A stretch of DNA of 24,006 nt. Origin: CAYGVX01 sp964544285. GTDB lineage: Archaea > Thermoproteota > Bathyarchaeia > Bathyarchaeales > SOJC01. The translations under genes and the position numbers were made by a program. A model generated the notes under the pieces. It saw nothing but the letters and a program-made list of their open reading frames with translations. It did no database searches and was not told the origin of the DNA. The stretch lies in the NCBI GenBank assembly GCA_964544285.1, contig CAZJAQ010000016.1:1-24006 (forward strand), in the 5' to 3' direction. Positions 5,138 through 12,813 of this stretch are shown in pieces (the stretch's first letter is position 1; the number at the start of each line of letters is the position of its first letter).

Positions 5138-6337
5138 CTATGCAAATTTCTTGAAAGCAACGAAACTGAGGAAAAAGGATGCTGCGGAGGCTATGAACAT
5201 GAGTTGGAAACCGAAGTTTTCTGCGATTAACGGTCCCATTAGACATCCTGTAGCGCTGCCTGCGCCCACAAGCGCCGTAAACAATCCTGCTCTGCCTTGG
5301 GGGATCACTTCCATCGAAAGAGAAAGCACCGAGACCGAGTAGAAAGCGTAGATGAATCCCATAGTAGATAACACGATTACCGACAATGCCATCGTCTCCA
5401 GAAATGGAATTGCCCCTACAAAAATAGGTAATAAAACTAACACGCTACGGAGTAACACAGTCCTCTTTATAGACGTGATTGCTTCTAGGCTGTCAGCTTT
5501 TTTCTGAGCGAGAAAATACCCGAGAAGGCAGCCTGTGGAATTTAGTAGAAACAGTATGAATACCGTGCTTGTTTGAAGAGCGAGATTTCTTGCGAAGAAA
5601 ATTGGCAAAGGAATGAAGAACATGCTTGTAGCCATCGAGAAGAATACGAGTCCGAGGCAGAGAGCAGACGCATTCTCCTGTCTAAGCTCATCAAAGACTT
5701 GGGGATTAGAGTACTCTTTGGACAGCAGAGTGGCGCCTCTTTGTACTAAACTGATGGATTTTTCTATGGATACCAAGCCTCTCTCGAAGATCAGAGCGGG
5801 GTCTGTCACGAAAATTGCTGAGGCTAAGAATGAAATGAGACTGAGGTAAACCGAGATGAGCAATAACGTAGGGCTGCTAAGACCAAAAGCCACCAGCAGG
5901 AAACCCAGAAGCAAGCCCATGACCCACCCCAACTCAGTCCAAGCCTTGTAGCCCGCAAAACCTTGCTTCCATTCTATGTGAGAATAAGTTTCGGCGATCA
6001 ACACATTCTTCGGCGGCTCGTGAGCGACTTCGAAGATGACTATTAATGCGTATGAGACACCGAGCAGAATCAGGTTTGTTGAGAGAGAAAAGAAATAGAG
6101 CAGCACGGTTATGGCTGCGAAGGAGAGCAATATGAAGAACCTGTAGCGTCGTGTAGCGTCGCACAGGTAGCCCCAGAGAAAAGAGAAAGGAATGGCTAGA
6201 AAGGTCGCAGTGGAAGTGATTACACCCCAGAATGTAAGACCGCCTCCACTTACGATTTGGGTGATGTAGAGGGGCAGCAGAACGGAAAGAAGCCCGAAAG
6301 CGATTTTGTGGAATATGAAGCCGACGAACCAACGCAT
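5138..6337 (-). CDS. Major facilitator superfamily (MFS) transporter
   Basis: About 399 aa with roughly twelve hydrophobic segments in two halves, separated by a central cytoplasmic loop (about residues 190-230, charged, TDPALIFERGLVSIEKS). After the second helix, PFSFLWGYLCDATRRYRFF is the MFS signature loop (G-x-x-x-D-R/K-x-G-R-R-like). In the C-terminal half, IPQGRAGLFTALVGAGSATGCLMGPLIAENFG matches the helix 10-11 region of drug/sugar MFS exporters. The substrate is unknown. ATG 6337 is preferred because it gives the usual short N-terminus (MRWFVGFIFHK); in-frame TTGs at 6352 and 6349 are alternatives, and an upstream TGA closes the frame. It starts about 60 nt after the HAD hydrolase gene and is probably co-transcribed. 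No SD is visible. Confidence 0.9.
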   Translation of the reverse strand: MRWFVGFIFHKIAFGLLSVLLPLYITQIVSGGGLTFWGVITSTATFLAIPFSFLWGYLCDATRRYRFFILLSFAAITVLLYFFSLSTNLILLGVSYALIVIFEVAHEPPKNVLIAETYSHIEWKQGFAGYKAWTELGWVMGLLLGFLLVAFGLSSPTLLLISVYLSLISFLASAIFVTDPALIFERGLVSIEKSISLVQRGATLLSKEYSNPQVFDELRQENASALCLGLVFFSMATSMFFIPLPIFFARNLALQTSTVFILFLLNSTGCLLGYFLAQKKADSLEAITSIKRTVLLRSVLVLLPIFVGAIPFLETMALSVIVLSTMGFIYAFYSVSVLSLSMEVIPQGRAGLFTALVGAGSATGCLMGPLIAENFGFQLMFIASAASFFLSFVAFKKFA

Positions 6338-6397
6338 AGCCAGAACCAACAACGGAGACGAAGAAAAAGCTTTCGCGAAGAAAATTCACGAATATCC

Positions 6398-7159
6398 TTA
6401 GCGCTTTTGCCAAGCTAGCTCTAGAAGCTTGGGCAATTCTCTGAGATTCGGTATCGCCACGTCAGGCTTTACTGGAAAAGGATCAAGCTCTCCTGCTATA
6501 GCGTAGGGGTTTTTTCTGAGCCCAACATTCTCGACCAGAACAGTCCTCATTCTCAGCTTCTTTGCGCCGTTGATGTCTGCCTTAAGCGAGTCGCCTACAA
6601 AGACTGCTTCTTCAGCTTCCACGGCTAGATTCTTTAGCGCCGCCTTGAAGATTTTGGGATGAGGTTTACGTATCCCTAACTCGCCGGAAACCACTACTGT
6701 GTCGAAGAACTTGGTTAAGTTGAAGCGCTGCAGTATTTTCCAGAGACCGGGAGGATAAGCAAAGTTGGAGACCAACCCGAGCTTGTATTTTTCTTTCAGC
6801 CGAGTAAGCATTAAGGGCACGTGGTCTTCCATTTGTAGATCCTCAATAAACGCGTCTATGAAGGCTTCCACCGCACGAGTTACTGTTCGGCTTTCGGGGC
6901 TAAAATTGTAATCAAACTTTTCCAGTGTTTTAGCGATCCGCAATTGAAAGTCTACTTCCTTGAGGGACTGTTCATTTTGCTCGTACATTTGGTTGCGCAC
7001 TTCAAAGTAAGCCCTTCTAAAATCGTCAAAGAGTACTGGGACGGCTACGTTGTCGTGTTGTAGGCTTCGCAGAAGCTTCGTTAAGCATTTGTCGTAGTCC
7101 CATCGGTCAGTTAAGACTAGAGTATCGCCGAGGTCGAAGATTACGGCTTTCAACTGCAT
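6398..7159 (-). CDS. HAD-superfamily hydrolase
   Basis: A 253-aa haloacid-dehalogenase-type enzyme. Motif I is AVIFDLGDTLV (nucleophile Asp9). Motif II is TVVVSGELG. Motif III is the Lys in GIRKPHPKIF, and motif IV is EAVFVGDSLKADINGAKKL. A helical cap lies between motifs I and II (about 20-115). Position +2 after the nucleophile is Gly instead of the Asp that acts as acid/base in most HAD phosphatases, although an Asp follows at +3; a phosphatase role is likely but not certain. ATG 7159 is used, but a TTG two codons on gives the family-typical start MKAVIFDLGDT with AAAGGT upstream. First gene of a likely two-gene unit with the MFS transporter; whether the hydrolase acts on the transported compound is unknown. 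Confidence 0.88.
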   Translation of the reverse strand: MQLKAVIFDLGDTLVLTDRWDYDKCLTKLLRSLQHDNVAVPVLFDDFRRAYFEVRNQMYEQNEQSLKEVDFQLRIAKTLEKFDYNFSPESRTVTRAVEAFIDAFIEDLQMEDHVPLMLTRLKEKYKLGLVSNFAYPPGLWKILQRFNLTKFFDTVVVSGELGIRKPHPKIFKAALKNLAVEAEEAVFVGDSLKADINGAKKLRMRTVLVENVGLRKNPYAIAGELDPFPVKPDVAIPNLRELPKLLELAWQKR

Positions 7160-7287
7160 ACCTTTCTATCTTTCCCTTTTTGAGAAGAATGTTGTTCGCT
7201 GACTCTTAAGCCTATTCGACACATCCGTATAAAATTAACAGATTCTTTGTAAAATAGCTTGCTGTTTAACATGAAGTTGACAAATAC

Positions 7288-7298
7288 TTTTAAATATA
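7288..7298 (+). promoter_or_regulatory. TATA box of purA
   Basis: TTTTAAATATA predicts transcription start near 7319, just ahead of the SD GGTGAG (7323-7328) and ATG 7334. The remaining 7160-7287 gap holds the divergent upstream region of the HAD gene; I see no other feature there. Confidence 0.65.
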
Positions 7299-7333
7299 CC
7301 CGTCGTGCAGTTTTGGTGCGCTGGTGAGAAAGT

Positions 7334-8329
7334 ATGGTTTGCACTGTCGTGGCTGGTGCTTTCTGGGGAGACGAGGGTAAGGGTAAAATCATCTCCTATT
7401 TGGCGTTGAAGGATAAGGTTGACGTGTGCGTGCGTACGGGTTCGGTTAACGCTGCCCACACTGTGCATTTTGGGGGTAAACGCTATGCTTTGCACATGGT
7501 GCCTTCTACGTTTGTTTACGACAAAAGTCGCCTGTTAATCGGTCCTGGAGCTAACGTTCATGTGCCTCAGTTCTTGAAGGAGGTGGAGGAGACGGGCGTG
7601 AAGGGGCGGGTTGGGGTGGATAGGCAGGCTTCAATCATCGAGCCGCGTCATTCTGAGATGGACAGGAGCGACGGCTACTTGAAAAGCCTCGGCACTACTG
7701 GCTGGGGTGTTGGTCCAGCGGTGCAGGAGCGGGCGAAGAGGTCGGCTAAATTGGCGAAAGACATACCTGAGCTTAAGCCTTATTTGGCAGACGTGGCTGA
7801 AGAAGCGAACGACGCCATCGATGCGAGTAAGACTGTTGTTTTGGAGGGAACGCAGGGGCTTATGCTTTCTCTCTATCATGGTTCTTATCCCTATGTTACG
7901 AGTCGTGACACGAGTGCTGCTGCCATATGCTCCGAATGCGGAGTAGGCCCGAGTCGGGTGGACCGGGTCTTGGTCGTGTACAAGGCGTTTATCACGCGTG
8001 TTGGTGTGGGGGATTTGCCTGGGGAGTTGTCTCGGGAGGAGGCTGTGCGTCGTGGGTGGTTCGAGACTGCCGCAGGGACTGGGCGGGAGCGCAGGTCTGC
8101 GCCGTTTGATTTTGAGTTGGCGAGGAGGGTGGCGAGGGTTCACGGTGCGACGGAGGCGGCGGTTACTAAGCTTGACGTGTTGTTTCCGAGCTGTAAGAAC
8201 TTGGCTAGTTTTGATGATTTGCCTCCGAAAGCGAAAGAGTTCATCGGTAAAATTGAGAAGGCGACTGGTGTGCCCGTGACTATCATTGGTACAGGACCTG
8301 GCGCTTTGGATATTATTGACAGGCGATAG
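7334..8329 (+). CDS. purA: Adenylosuccinate synthetase
   Basis: PurA joins IMP and aspartate using GTP to give adenylosuccinate, the first committed step from IMP to AMP. The 331-aa length is typical of the short archaeal form (bacterial ~430). Visible motifs are the GTP-binding/catalytic WGDEGKGKI (Asp13), NAAHTV with catalytic His42 (usually NAGHTV, so one Gly is Ala here), GTTGWGVGPA, EGTQG...YPYVTSRDT, GTGRERRSAPFD for IMP/GTP binding, and TKLDVLF near the C-terminus. ATG 7334 follows GGTGAG by five bases. The second half is markedly richer in G and C than neighbouring genes (7980-8170), which reads as codon-use variation. No purB or other purine gene is adjacent. Confidence 0.97.
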   Translation: MVCTVVAGAFWGDEGKGKIISYLALKDKVDVCVRTGSVNAAHTVHFGGKRYALHMVPSTFVYDKSRLLIGPGANVHVPQFLKEVEETGVKGRVGVDRQASIIEPRHSEMDRSDGYLKSLGTTGWGVGPAVQERAKRSAKLAKDIPELKPYLADVAEEANDAIDASKTVVLEGTQGLMLSLYHGSYPYVTSRDTSAAAICSECGVGPSRVDRVLVVYKAFITRVGVGDLPGELSREEAVRRGWFETAAGTGRERRSAPFDFELARRVARVHGATEAAVTKLDVLFPSCKNLASFDDLPPKAKEFIGKIEKATGVPVTIIGTGPGALDIIDRR

Positions 8330-8439
8330 AGTCTCTGAGCGTGTGTTCTCGGCGCTTAGTCTAGACCGTCCTAATAGGCTCCAAACATGGATGTTGGCAG
8401 TCTGCGCGTCGCTATTTTTGGAGTTTATAGTCTAGTTGG

Positions 8440-8459
8440 TTCTTTTTTTTCTTCTTTCT
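8440..8459 (+). terminator. T-rich terminator after purA
   Basis: A pyrimidine tract with eight consecutive T (8443-8450), then CTTCTTTCTG, lies ~110 nt after the purA stop and just before the convergent OB-fold gene ends. Poly-T tracts of this kind stop archaeal RNA polymerase. No clear stem precedes it. Confidence 0.5.
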
Positions 8460-8460
8460 G

Positions 8461-9195
8461 TTATCCTATTCTAGAATGCGCTTGTGGAGTCTTCAATTGT
8501 GTGCGCGTGTTTTTTTCCACTATTTTCAGTGTGCCATTTCTTCCGATTTTCAACTGCTTTTCGCCACGAAAGACGATGACGTTAGCGTTCTCGACTTGAA
8601 CCGTGTCGTTGATTGAGACCATGTTAATCTGCTCGTTCCACAATGGTAGCTTAATCGTGCTGGTTCTGTCCGAGAGAGTCGCGTTGGCAATAACAGCATA
8701 ATCATTAAACCTCGTTACTACTTGTTTTGGCTTTGAAATCGCAGTGATTTGAGCTTCTAGGCGTATTCTTTTCATCCCGAGCCTCAGATCTTTGATTTGC
8801 ATGTGGCTGTTGTCGAGGGTCTCTCTTTCTTTCCTCTCCGAAGCATTTTTGACGCGTTTACGTATGTAGTCAAATCCGTTGAGGGGGTCAGTTTCTTTTA
8901 GAATGTGTTCTGGTATTGGAAGTTGGGCGACGACTGAGAAGCCTTTGGTTATGAGAAAGATGGCGCTGTCTTCTTTCTTTTTGCGAAAATTGATGGTTAA
9001 TTCTAGGCATGTGGCTTTTCCGTTGTTCCATGCGTGGACAACCGCGTCAAAAAATTCTGTCGTGCTGATTTCATGCTTCACAGATAGCTCGACGAGGTAT
9101 TCTAGGATTCTGGTGTCGAAGTGTGAATGGTAGTTTCCTCTGGGGCGTCCTCTTCCAGACCACAACCTGCTTTCCCTTTTATCCATCTTTTTCAT
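8461..9195 (-). CDS. AT-hook and OB-fold nucleic-acid-binding protein
   Basis: A 244-aa protein. Residues 13-20 are SGRGRPRG, containing the AT-hook core RGRP. Residues 24-115 form an unrecognised mixed alpha/beta domain (RILEYLVELSVKHEISTTEFFDAV, then ATCLELTINF). Residues 132-227 are an RPA-like OB fold: QIKDLRLGMKRIRLEAQITA, a VIANATLSDRTSTIKLPLW strand pair, INDTVQVENANVIVFRGEKQLKIG. Such OB folds bind single-stranded DNA or RNA. ATG 9195 lies one base after the helicase stop (TGA 9199-9197), so translation is coupled; a second ATG at 9186 is also possible. Co-expression with a DEAD-box helicase suggests a shared RNA or ssDNA substrate, which is inference. Confidence 0.75.
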   Translation of the reverse strand: MKKMDKRESRLWSGRGRPRGNYHSHFDTRILEYLVELSVKHEISTTEFFDAVVHAWNNGKATCLELTINFRKKKEDSAIFLITKGFSVVAQLPIPEHILKETDPLNGFDYIRKRVKNASERKERETLDNSHMQIKDLRLGMKRIRLEAQITAISKPKQVVTRFNDYAVIANATLSDRTSTIKLPLWNEQINMVSINDTVQVENANVIVFRGEKQLKIGRNGTLKIVEKNTRTQLKTPQAHSRIG

Positions 9196-9196
9196 T

Positions 9197-10324
9197 TCAC
9201 CAACGTTGTTCTGGCGCTTCCAATTCCTCTATGTCAGTCTTCGTCAAAGCTCTTATACTGTTGAACTGCGATAATTCTCCGTAACCTACGAGCGTTATGG
9301 CTGTCCCTTCACGTCCCATTCTAGCTGTCCGTCCGATTCTGTGAAAATACACCAACGCATCTAACGGGACATCATAGTTTATTATATGAGTTATTCCCTG
9401 AATGTCGAGACCTCTCGCGGCAACATCCGTTGCGACGAGCAACCTTAGTTTTCCCCGTCTGAAAGAGTCGACAACGAAGTCTCTCTGTGGTTGAGTGAAG
9501 CCCGCGTGAAACGGTTTTGCGTCGTATCCTCGTGCCCTTAACCTGTTAGCCAGCAGGTCTGTTGCTCTCCGTGTTCTGCAGAATATTATGGCTCTTCCTA
9601 TGTGGTTTTCGTCCAAAATGTCACGTAAAACTGCAAACTTGTCTGCGGGATTCACGACCATGTAACGCTGGTCGATTTGCGTAAGGGCTATTTCGTCCTT
9701 GCTTACGAGGATTTTCTCAGGGTTTCTCATGTACCTGTTGCATACGTCCATCACTGTCTGGTCTATCGTTGCCGAGAAGAGGTTTGTCTGCCTGGTTCTT
9801 GGCGTCCTTGAGAGTATGTATTCTATGTCGTCTATGAAGCCCATGTCAAGCATTCTGTCTGCCTCGTCGAGCACGACGATTTTCACCGATGATAGGTTTA
9901 GTGTTCCTCGTTTCAAGTGGTCTATTATGCGACCTGGCGTGCCTACTACGATGTGGGCTCCACTCTTCATTTCGCGTATTTGTTCCTGAATTGGTTCTCC
10001 GCCGAAGACTGGTAGGACTTTGAGTGCTGCGTATTTTCCGATATGGCGTATGTGGTCTGCGATTTGTATGGCGAGTTCACGTGTTGGCTCTAAAACCAAG
10101 CCTTGGACACTGCTAGTCCTCGCGTCGATGCGTTCAACCATCGGTATTCCGAAGGCTGCAGTCTTGCCCGTTCCAGTCTTCGCTTGTCCGATAACGTCTT
10201 TTCCTTCGAGTAATGGCATTATCGCTTGAGCCTGAATGGGAAAAAGGTTTTCGAACCCAAGCTCTTCTATGCCTCTTAAGATTTCCCGACTTAACGGCAA
10301 ATCTTTAAAGTATTCTATTTGCAT
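9197..10324 (-). CDS. DEAD-box ATP-dependent RNA helicase
   Basis: A 375-aa two-domain DEAD-box core. Domain 1 has the F-x-x-L Q-motif region (YFKDLPLSREILRGI...PIQAQA), Walker A AKTGTGKT (48-55), PTRELA, GTPGR, DEAD in VLDEADRMLDMGF, and SAT in LFSATI. Domain 2 has RAIIFCRTRR, HAGFTQPQRD, VATDVAARGLDI and HRIGRTARMG. It unwinds RNA duplexes with ATP, acting in RNA folding, ribosome assembly or decay. It lacks the extended C-terminal tail of bacterial CsdA-type enzymes. ATG 10324 is chosen over ATG 10357 because AGGAGAAA (10340-10333) precedes it by eight bases and the TATA box places transcription start near 10351. Coupled to the OB-fold gene downstream. Confidence 0.96.
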   Translation of the reverse strand: MQIEYFKDLPLSREILRGIEELGFENLFPIQAQAIMPLLEGKDVIGQAKTGTGKTAAFGIPMVERIDARTSSVQGLVLEPTRELAIQIADHIRHIGKYAALKVLPVFGGEPIQEQIREMKSGAHIVVGTPGRIIDHLKRGTLNLSSVKIVVLDEADRMLDMGFIDDIEYILSRTPRTRQTNLFSATIDQTVMDVCNRYMRNPEKILVSKDEIALTQIDQRYMVVNPADKFAVLRDILDENHIGRAIIFCRTRRATDLLANRLRARGYDAKPFHAGFTQPQRDFVVDSFRRGKLRLLVATDVAARGLDIQGITHIINYDVPLDALVYFHRIGRTARMGREGTAITLVGYGELSQFNSIRALTKTDIEELEAPEQRW

Positions 10325-10372
10325 ATTTTTTATTTCTCCTGTCACAAAATTTTGCATCTAATTTCCGAAAGC

Positions 10373-10380
10373 CTTTAAAA
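10373..10380 (-). promoter_or_regulatory. TATA box of the helicase operon
   Basis: TTTTAAAG on the minus strand predicts transcription start near 10351, which would exclude the upstream ATG 10357 and support the start at 10324. Confidence 0.5.
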
Positions 10381-10530
10381 GCTTCTTAATTAAGCATGGT
10401 TAATGTGACAACCTACCCATACAGCAATCCCGTATAAAAAGGTTTAGCTGCGCAAAGGGGAAAAAGAACCCAAGAATGCACGCTTCCCCATTAACTGGAT
10501 GATGCGAATAGCGCTAACTTGGTGAGTAGA

Positions 10531-10543
10531 TTAATATTTAATT
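10531..10543 (+). promoter_or_regulatory. TATA box of tRNA-Ser
   Basis: TTAATATTTAATT is centred ~38 nt upstream of the mature tRNA 5' end, giving a predicted start near 10562 and a short 5' leader for RNase P. The rest of the 10381-10530 gap shows no gene I can support. Confidence 0.5.
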
Positions 10544-10574
10544 CGTGCGCAGAACTGTATATGTGTGTCTTAAC

Positions 10575-10661
10575 GCCGGGATGGCAGAGTGGTTATTGCG
10601 CAGGCCTTGAGAGCCTGTGGCCCTATGGGCCGCGTGGGTTCGAATCCTACTCCCGGCGCCA
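10575..10661 (+). tRNA. tRNA-Ser(TGA), CCA encoded
   Basis: A complete cloverleaf with a long variable arm. The acceptor GCCGGGA (10575-10581) pairs with TCCCGGC (10651-10657). The anticodon stem CAGGC/GCCTG encloses the loop CTTGAGA, giving anticodon TGA, which reads serine UCA. The extra arm TGGCCCTATGGGCC is a strong hairpin, the class II identity element for SerRS. The T-arm carries GGTTCGAATCC. The discriminator base is G, as expected for serine, followed by an encoded CCA (10659-10661). No intron is present. Confidence 0.95.
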
Positions 10662-10699
10662 AACCGCAGAAATCACGTTTAAACCATCGCGCTCGAATT

Positions 10700-11152
10700 C
10701 TATTTCTGTTGTATGGTGTAGTTGCTTGTGACTTCGGCTTTAGCCCGTAACATGGCTCCGACAGAGCAGTATTTGTCTTCGGAAAGCTGTATGGCGCGTT
10801 GAACCGCGCTTTCTTCTATGTTCTTTCCTTCAATCTTGTATTCTACGTGGATGTTGGTGTATACTCTTGGAGGCTCCTTAACCCGTTTTCCAGACACTAA
10901 TATCTCTAAGCCCTCGACCCGTTGCCTCTGCTTTCGCATGATATGCACCACATCCATACCCGTGCACCCTCCCAAAGCCGCCAAAAGCAGTTGGATAGGA
11001 CTGAACCCTAAGCCTTCACCGCCTGCCTGTCTTGAGGCGTCCATCACGATATAGTGCCCCTCATTGTCTGTCGCCACAAACCTCAAACCATCAACCCACT
11101 TCACCTTGACAAAGTTGGACGCAGAAGAATTATTCTCCTCAACTTTCTTCAT
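10700..11152 (-). CDS. OsmC/Ohr-family peroxide reductase-like protein
   Basis: A 150-aa OsmC-like protein. The two redox cysteines of the family are present: Cys63 in LAALGGCTGMDVV at the start of the long central helix, and Cys129 in SEDKYCSVGAML. The N-terminal strands (VKVKWVDGLRFVATD) and the GGEGLGFSPIQLLL segment fit the family. OsmC/Ohr dimers reduce organic hydroperoxides using a Cys pair. The Cys is preceded by GG, closer to the general OsmC subgroup (YhfA-like) than to Ohr. ATG 11152 is clear. It is convergent with tRNA-Ser, with only ~38 nt between ends. Confidence 0.9.
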   Translation of the reverse strand: MKKVEENNSSASNFVKVKWVDGLRFVATDNEGHYIVMDASRQAGGEGLGFSPIQLLLAALGGCTGMDVVHIMRKQRQRVEGLEILVSGKRVKEPPRVYTNIHVEYKIEGKNIEESAVQRAIQLSEDKYCSVGAMLRAKAEVTSNYTIQQK

Positions 11153-11213
11153 AGACAGCCCACGACTGTTTGTACTCTACAGCAATTATTAATGGTTATC
11201 TTACTCGTCCCAT

Positions 11214-11966
11214 CTATTCCAAACCAAGAAGCATTGCCTTAACGTTTTTTCCGAGCACGGTGTGGTTGTAGCCGCCTTCTAAAACCGCAAACACTCGTCC
11301 GCCACATTTTTCGTCAGCGTATTCCTTAAGGGTCTTGCCGACTGTTGCGTAGTCTTCGGTTTTCAGCAAACCACCCCAGTCCAACTCATGCCTGTCGAAG
11401 CCAGCGGAAACGGCAACAATGTCGCAGGTTTTCTGAGAGGCAAGAAAGCGTTCCAAATCTTCTATAAAGCCGTCTCTGCCGCTGCCTTCAACATGATGAT
11501 ACGCCACTTCAGGCACTGTCGCGAAGAAGTTTGCGGTGCCGTCTCCATAATGCAAGTCAATGTCCACAACCAAAGCCCTCTTAATCAAGCCCTCCTTCCG
11601 AAGCCTCTCAACCGCGATAGCGACGTTGTTGAAGTAGCAGAAGCCCCAGCTAGAATCCGGACTTGCGTGATGCCCCGGCGGTCTGATGGGCCCGAAGGAA
11701 GATTCTCCTCGCATTGCTAATTCAGATGCCTTCAGCGCTCCTCCAACAGCCAAGACGGCGACCTTATAAGTCAAGCCTTGCTGTTTAACCCAGTCGACGT
11801 GGCTTTGCGAGTGCACTAGCCGTAGATCCTTCTCGCTTGCTGCGGCGGGTTCAACGAACGGGAAGAGACTTTCCAACTCTTTTCTAATGGATTCGATTCT
11901 GCCAGGCGCCGCCGCCGGGTCTGACGCGTATACTTCCTCGTACCGCTCATGATAAACTACACGCAT
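11214..11966 (-). CDS. Histone deacetylase-superfamily amidohydrolase, compact
   Basis: A 250-aa zinc-dependent amidohydrolase of the HDAC / acetylpolyamine amidohydrolase superfamily. RPPGHHAS gives the paired active-site His99/His100, WGFCYFNNVAIA follows, and the zinc ligands are Asp137 and His139 (DIDLHYGDGT) and Asp191 (SAGFDRHELD). LEGGYN contributes the transition-state Tyr233. It is shorter than usual (~300-340 aa): between DGT...EVAYHHV and DIVAVSAGFD only ~25 residues remain, so the FYPGTG loop and following strands are missing. Natural substrates in archaea are unproven; acetylated polyamines or protein lysines are possible. ATG 11966 follows GCGGGAAAG. Divergent from the ECF-like gene. 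Confidence 0.92.
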   Translation of the reverse strand: MRVVYHERYEEVYASDPAAAPGRIESIRKELESLFPFVEPAAASEKDLRLVHSQSHVDWVKQQGLTYKVAVLAVGGALKASELAMRGESSFGPIRPPGHHASPDSSWGFCYFNNVAIAVERLRKEGLIKRALVVDIDLHYGDGTANFFATVPEVAYHHVEGSGRDGFIEDLERFLASQKTCDIVAVSAGFDRHELDWGGLLKTEDYATVGKTLKEYADEKCGGRVFAVLEGGYNHTVLGKNVKAMLLGLE

Positions 11967-12035
11967 AGCAGCTTTCCCGCCTATTAGTTGCGTAAACCAT
12001 AAAAAAGAAACTTTCTAACATAGTTGCGACCAGCC

Positions 12036-12755
12036 ATGCGGAAAACTCAAGAAATCGCGTTAATAAGCTTGTTCGGGGCGCTCCACACTCTTCTATCCTT
12101 CCTTCCAGGCATCTGGCGTAGTTGGATGATTCTAATCCTGCCCTTAGAAGGCATCGTCCTAGGACCCACAAGAGGGTTTTTGGCTGGTTCCATAGGCTTC
12201 GGCGCTGGCTGGACGCTCAGACCCAGAGCTGAACCCATCTTCTTCGGCATAGCCGAGCCTGTAGGCGCCCTGTGCGCCGGGCTGATGGTGAGAAAGAAGT
12301 GGCATTACGTGGTTCTGATTTATGTTTTGATGCTCGCAGCTTTCTTTCTGCATCCCGTCACGCCGAGCCTTCCCCTCTGGACATTATGGGATGTCTACGC
12401 AGCGCTGATTTGCGCTTTTGTTTTTGGGGCGTTGACTTATGGGAAGTGGCTGAGCGTAAAGGTAAGTGAGAACGTTCACGGCGTGGCAAAGCTTTCGTTA
12501 ATACTCGCGCTCATAGCCTTTATCGGGATAGAAGCCGACGTGTTAACAAGAATTTTCATTCTCGTCCCCCTAAATGGGTACGAAATCTGGGGTGTCCCAG
12601 CCGAATTCCTCCCCATCGCATTCGTCGAAGGTGCGTTCCAGACCCCTGTGGAAGCAGTCCTCTCAGTCCTCGCAACAGTAGTCGTCGGTGTGCCCCTCCT
12701 CGACCGCCTGAACAAGATGAGACTATTCGACCTCGAGAAGTTAAGTCTCAAATAA
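12036..12755 (+). CDS. ECF-transporter S-component-like membrane protein
   Basis: About 239 aa with some six hydrophobic segments. The opening TQEIALISLFGALHTLLSFLPG, then LPLEGIVLGPTRGFLAGSIGFGAGW, follows the pattern of ECF (energy-coupling factor) substrate-binding S components, in which the first helix carries small residues that dock on the T component. S components capture vitamins or metals and pair with EcfA/EcfT, usually encoded elsewhere. No ECF ATPase or riboswitch is next to it, so the ligand is unknown. ATG 12036 is preferred over TTG 12024; CCATAAAAAA at 11998-12007 could be a TATA box giving a near-leaderless transcript. The S-component assignment is from pattern, moderately sure. 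Confidence 0.65.
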   Translation: MRKTQEIALISLFGALHTLLSFLPGIWRSWMILILPLEGIVLGPTRGFLAGSIGFGAGWTLRPRAEPIFFGIAEPVGALCAGLMVRKKWHYVVLIYVLMLAAFFLHPVTPSLPLWTLWDVYAALICAFVFGALTYGKWLSVKVSENVHGVAKLSLILALIAFIGIEADVLTRIFILVPLNGYEIWGVPAEFLPIAFVEGAFQTPVEAVLSVLATVVVGVPLLDRLNKMRLFDLEKLSLK

Positions 12756-12813
12756 GGTTCAGGCTTATTTCCTAGTTCTGTGTAAGATAACAATCTCAAC
12801 GAGGGAAATAGAA

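Noticed and set aside
7980..8200. GC-rich second half of purA as a sign of lateral transfer
   Set aside because: The protein is an ordinary archaeal PurA throughout and the frame is continuous; composition shift alone is weak evidence.
10490..10530. Box C-like GATGATG as a C/D guide RNA
   Set aside because: No matching D box (CTGA) or C'/D' elements at proper spacing.
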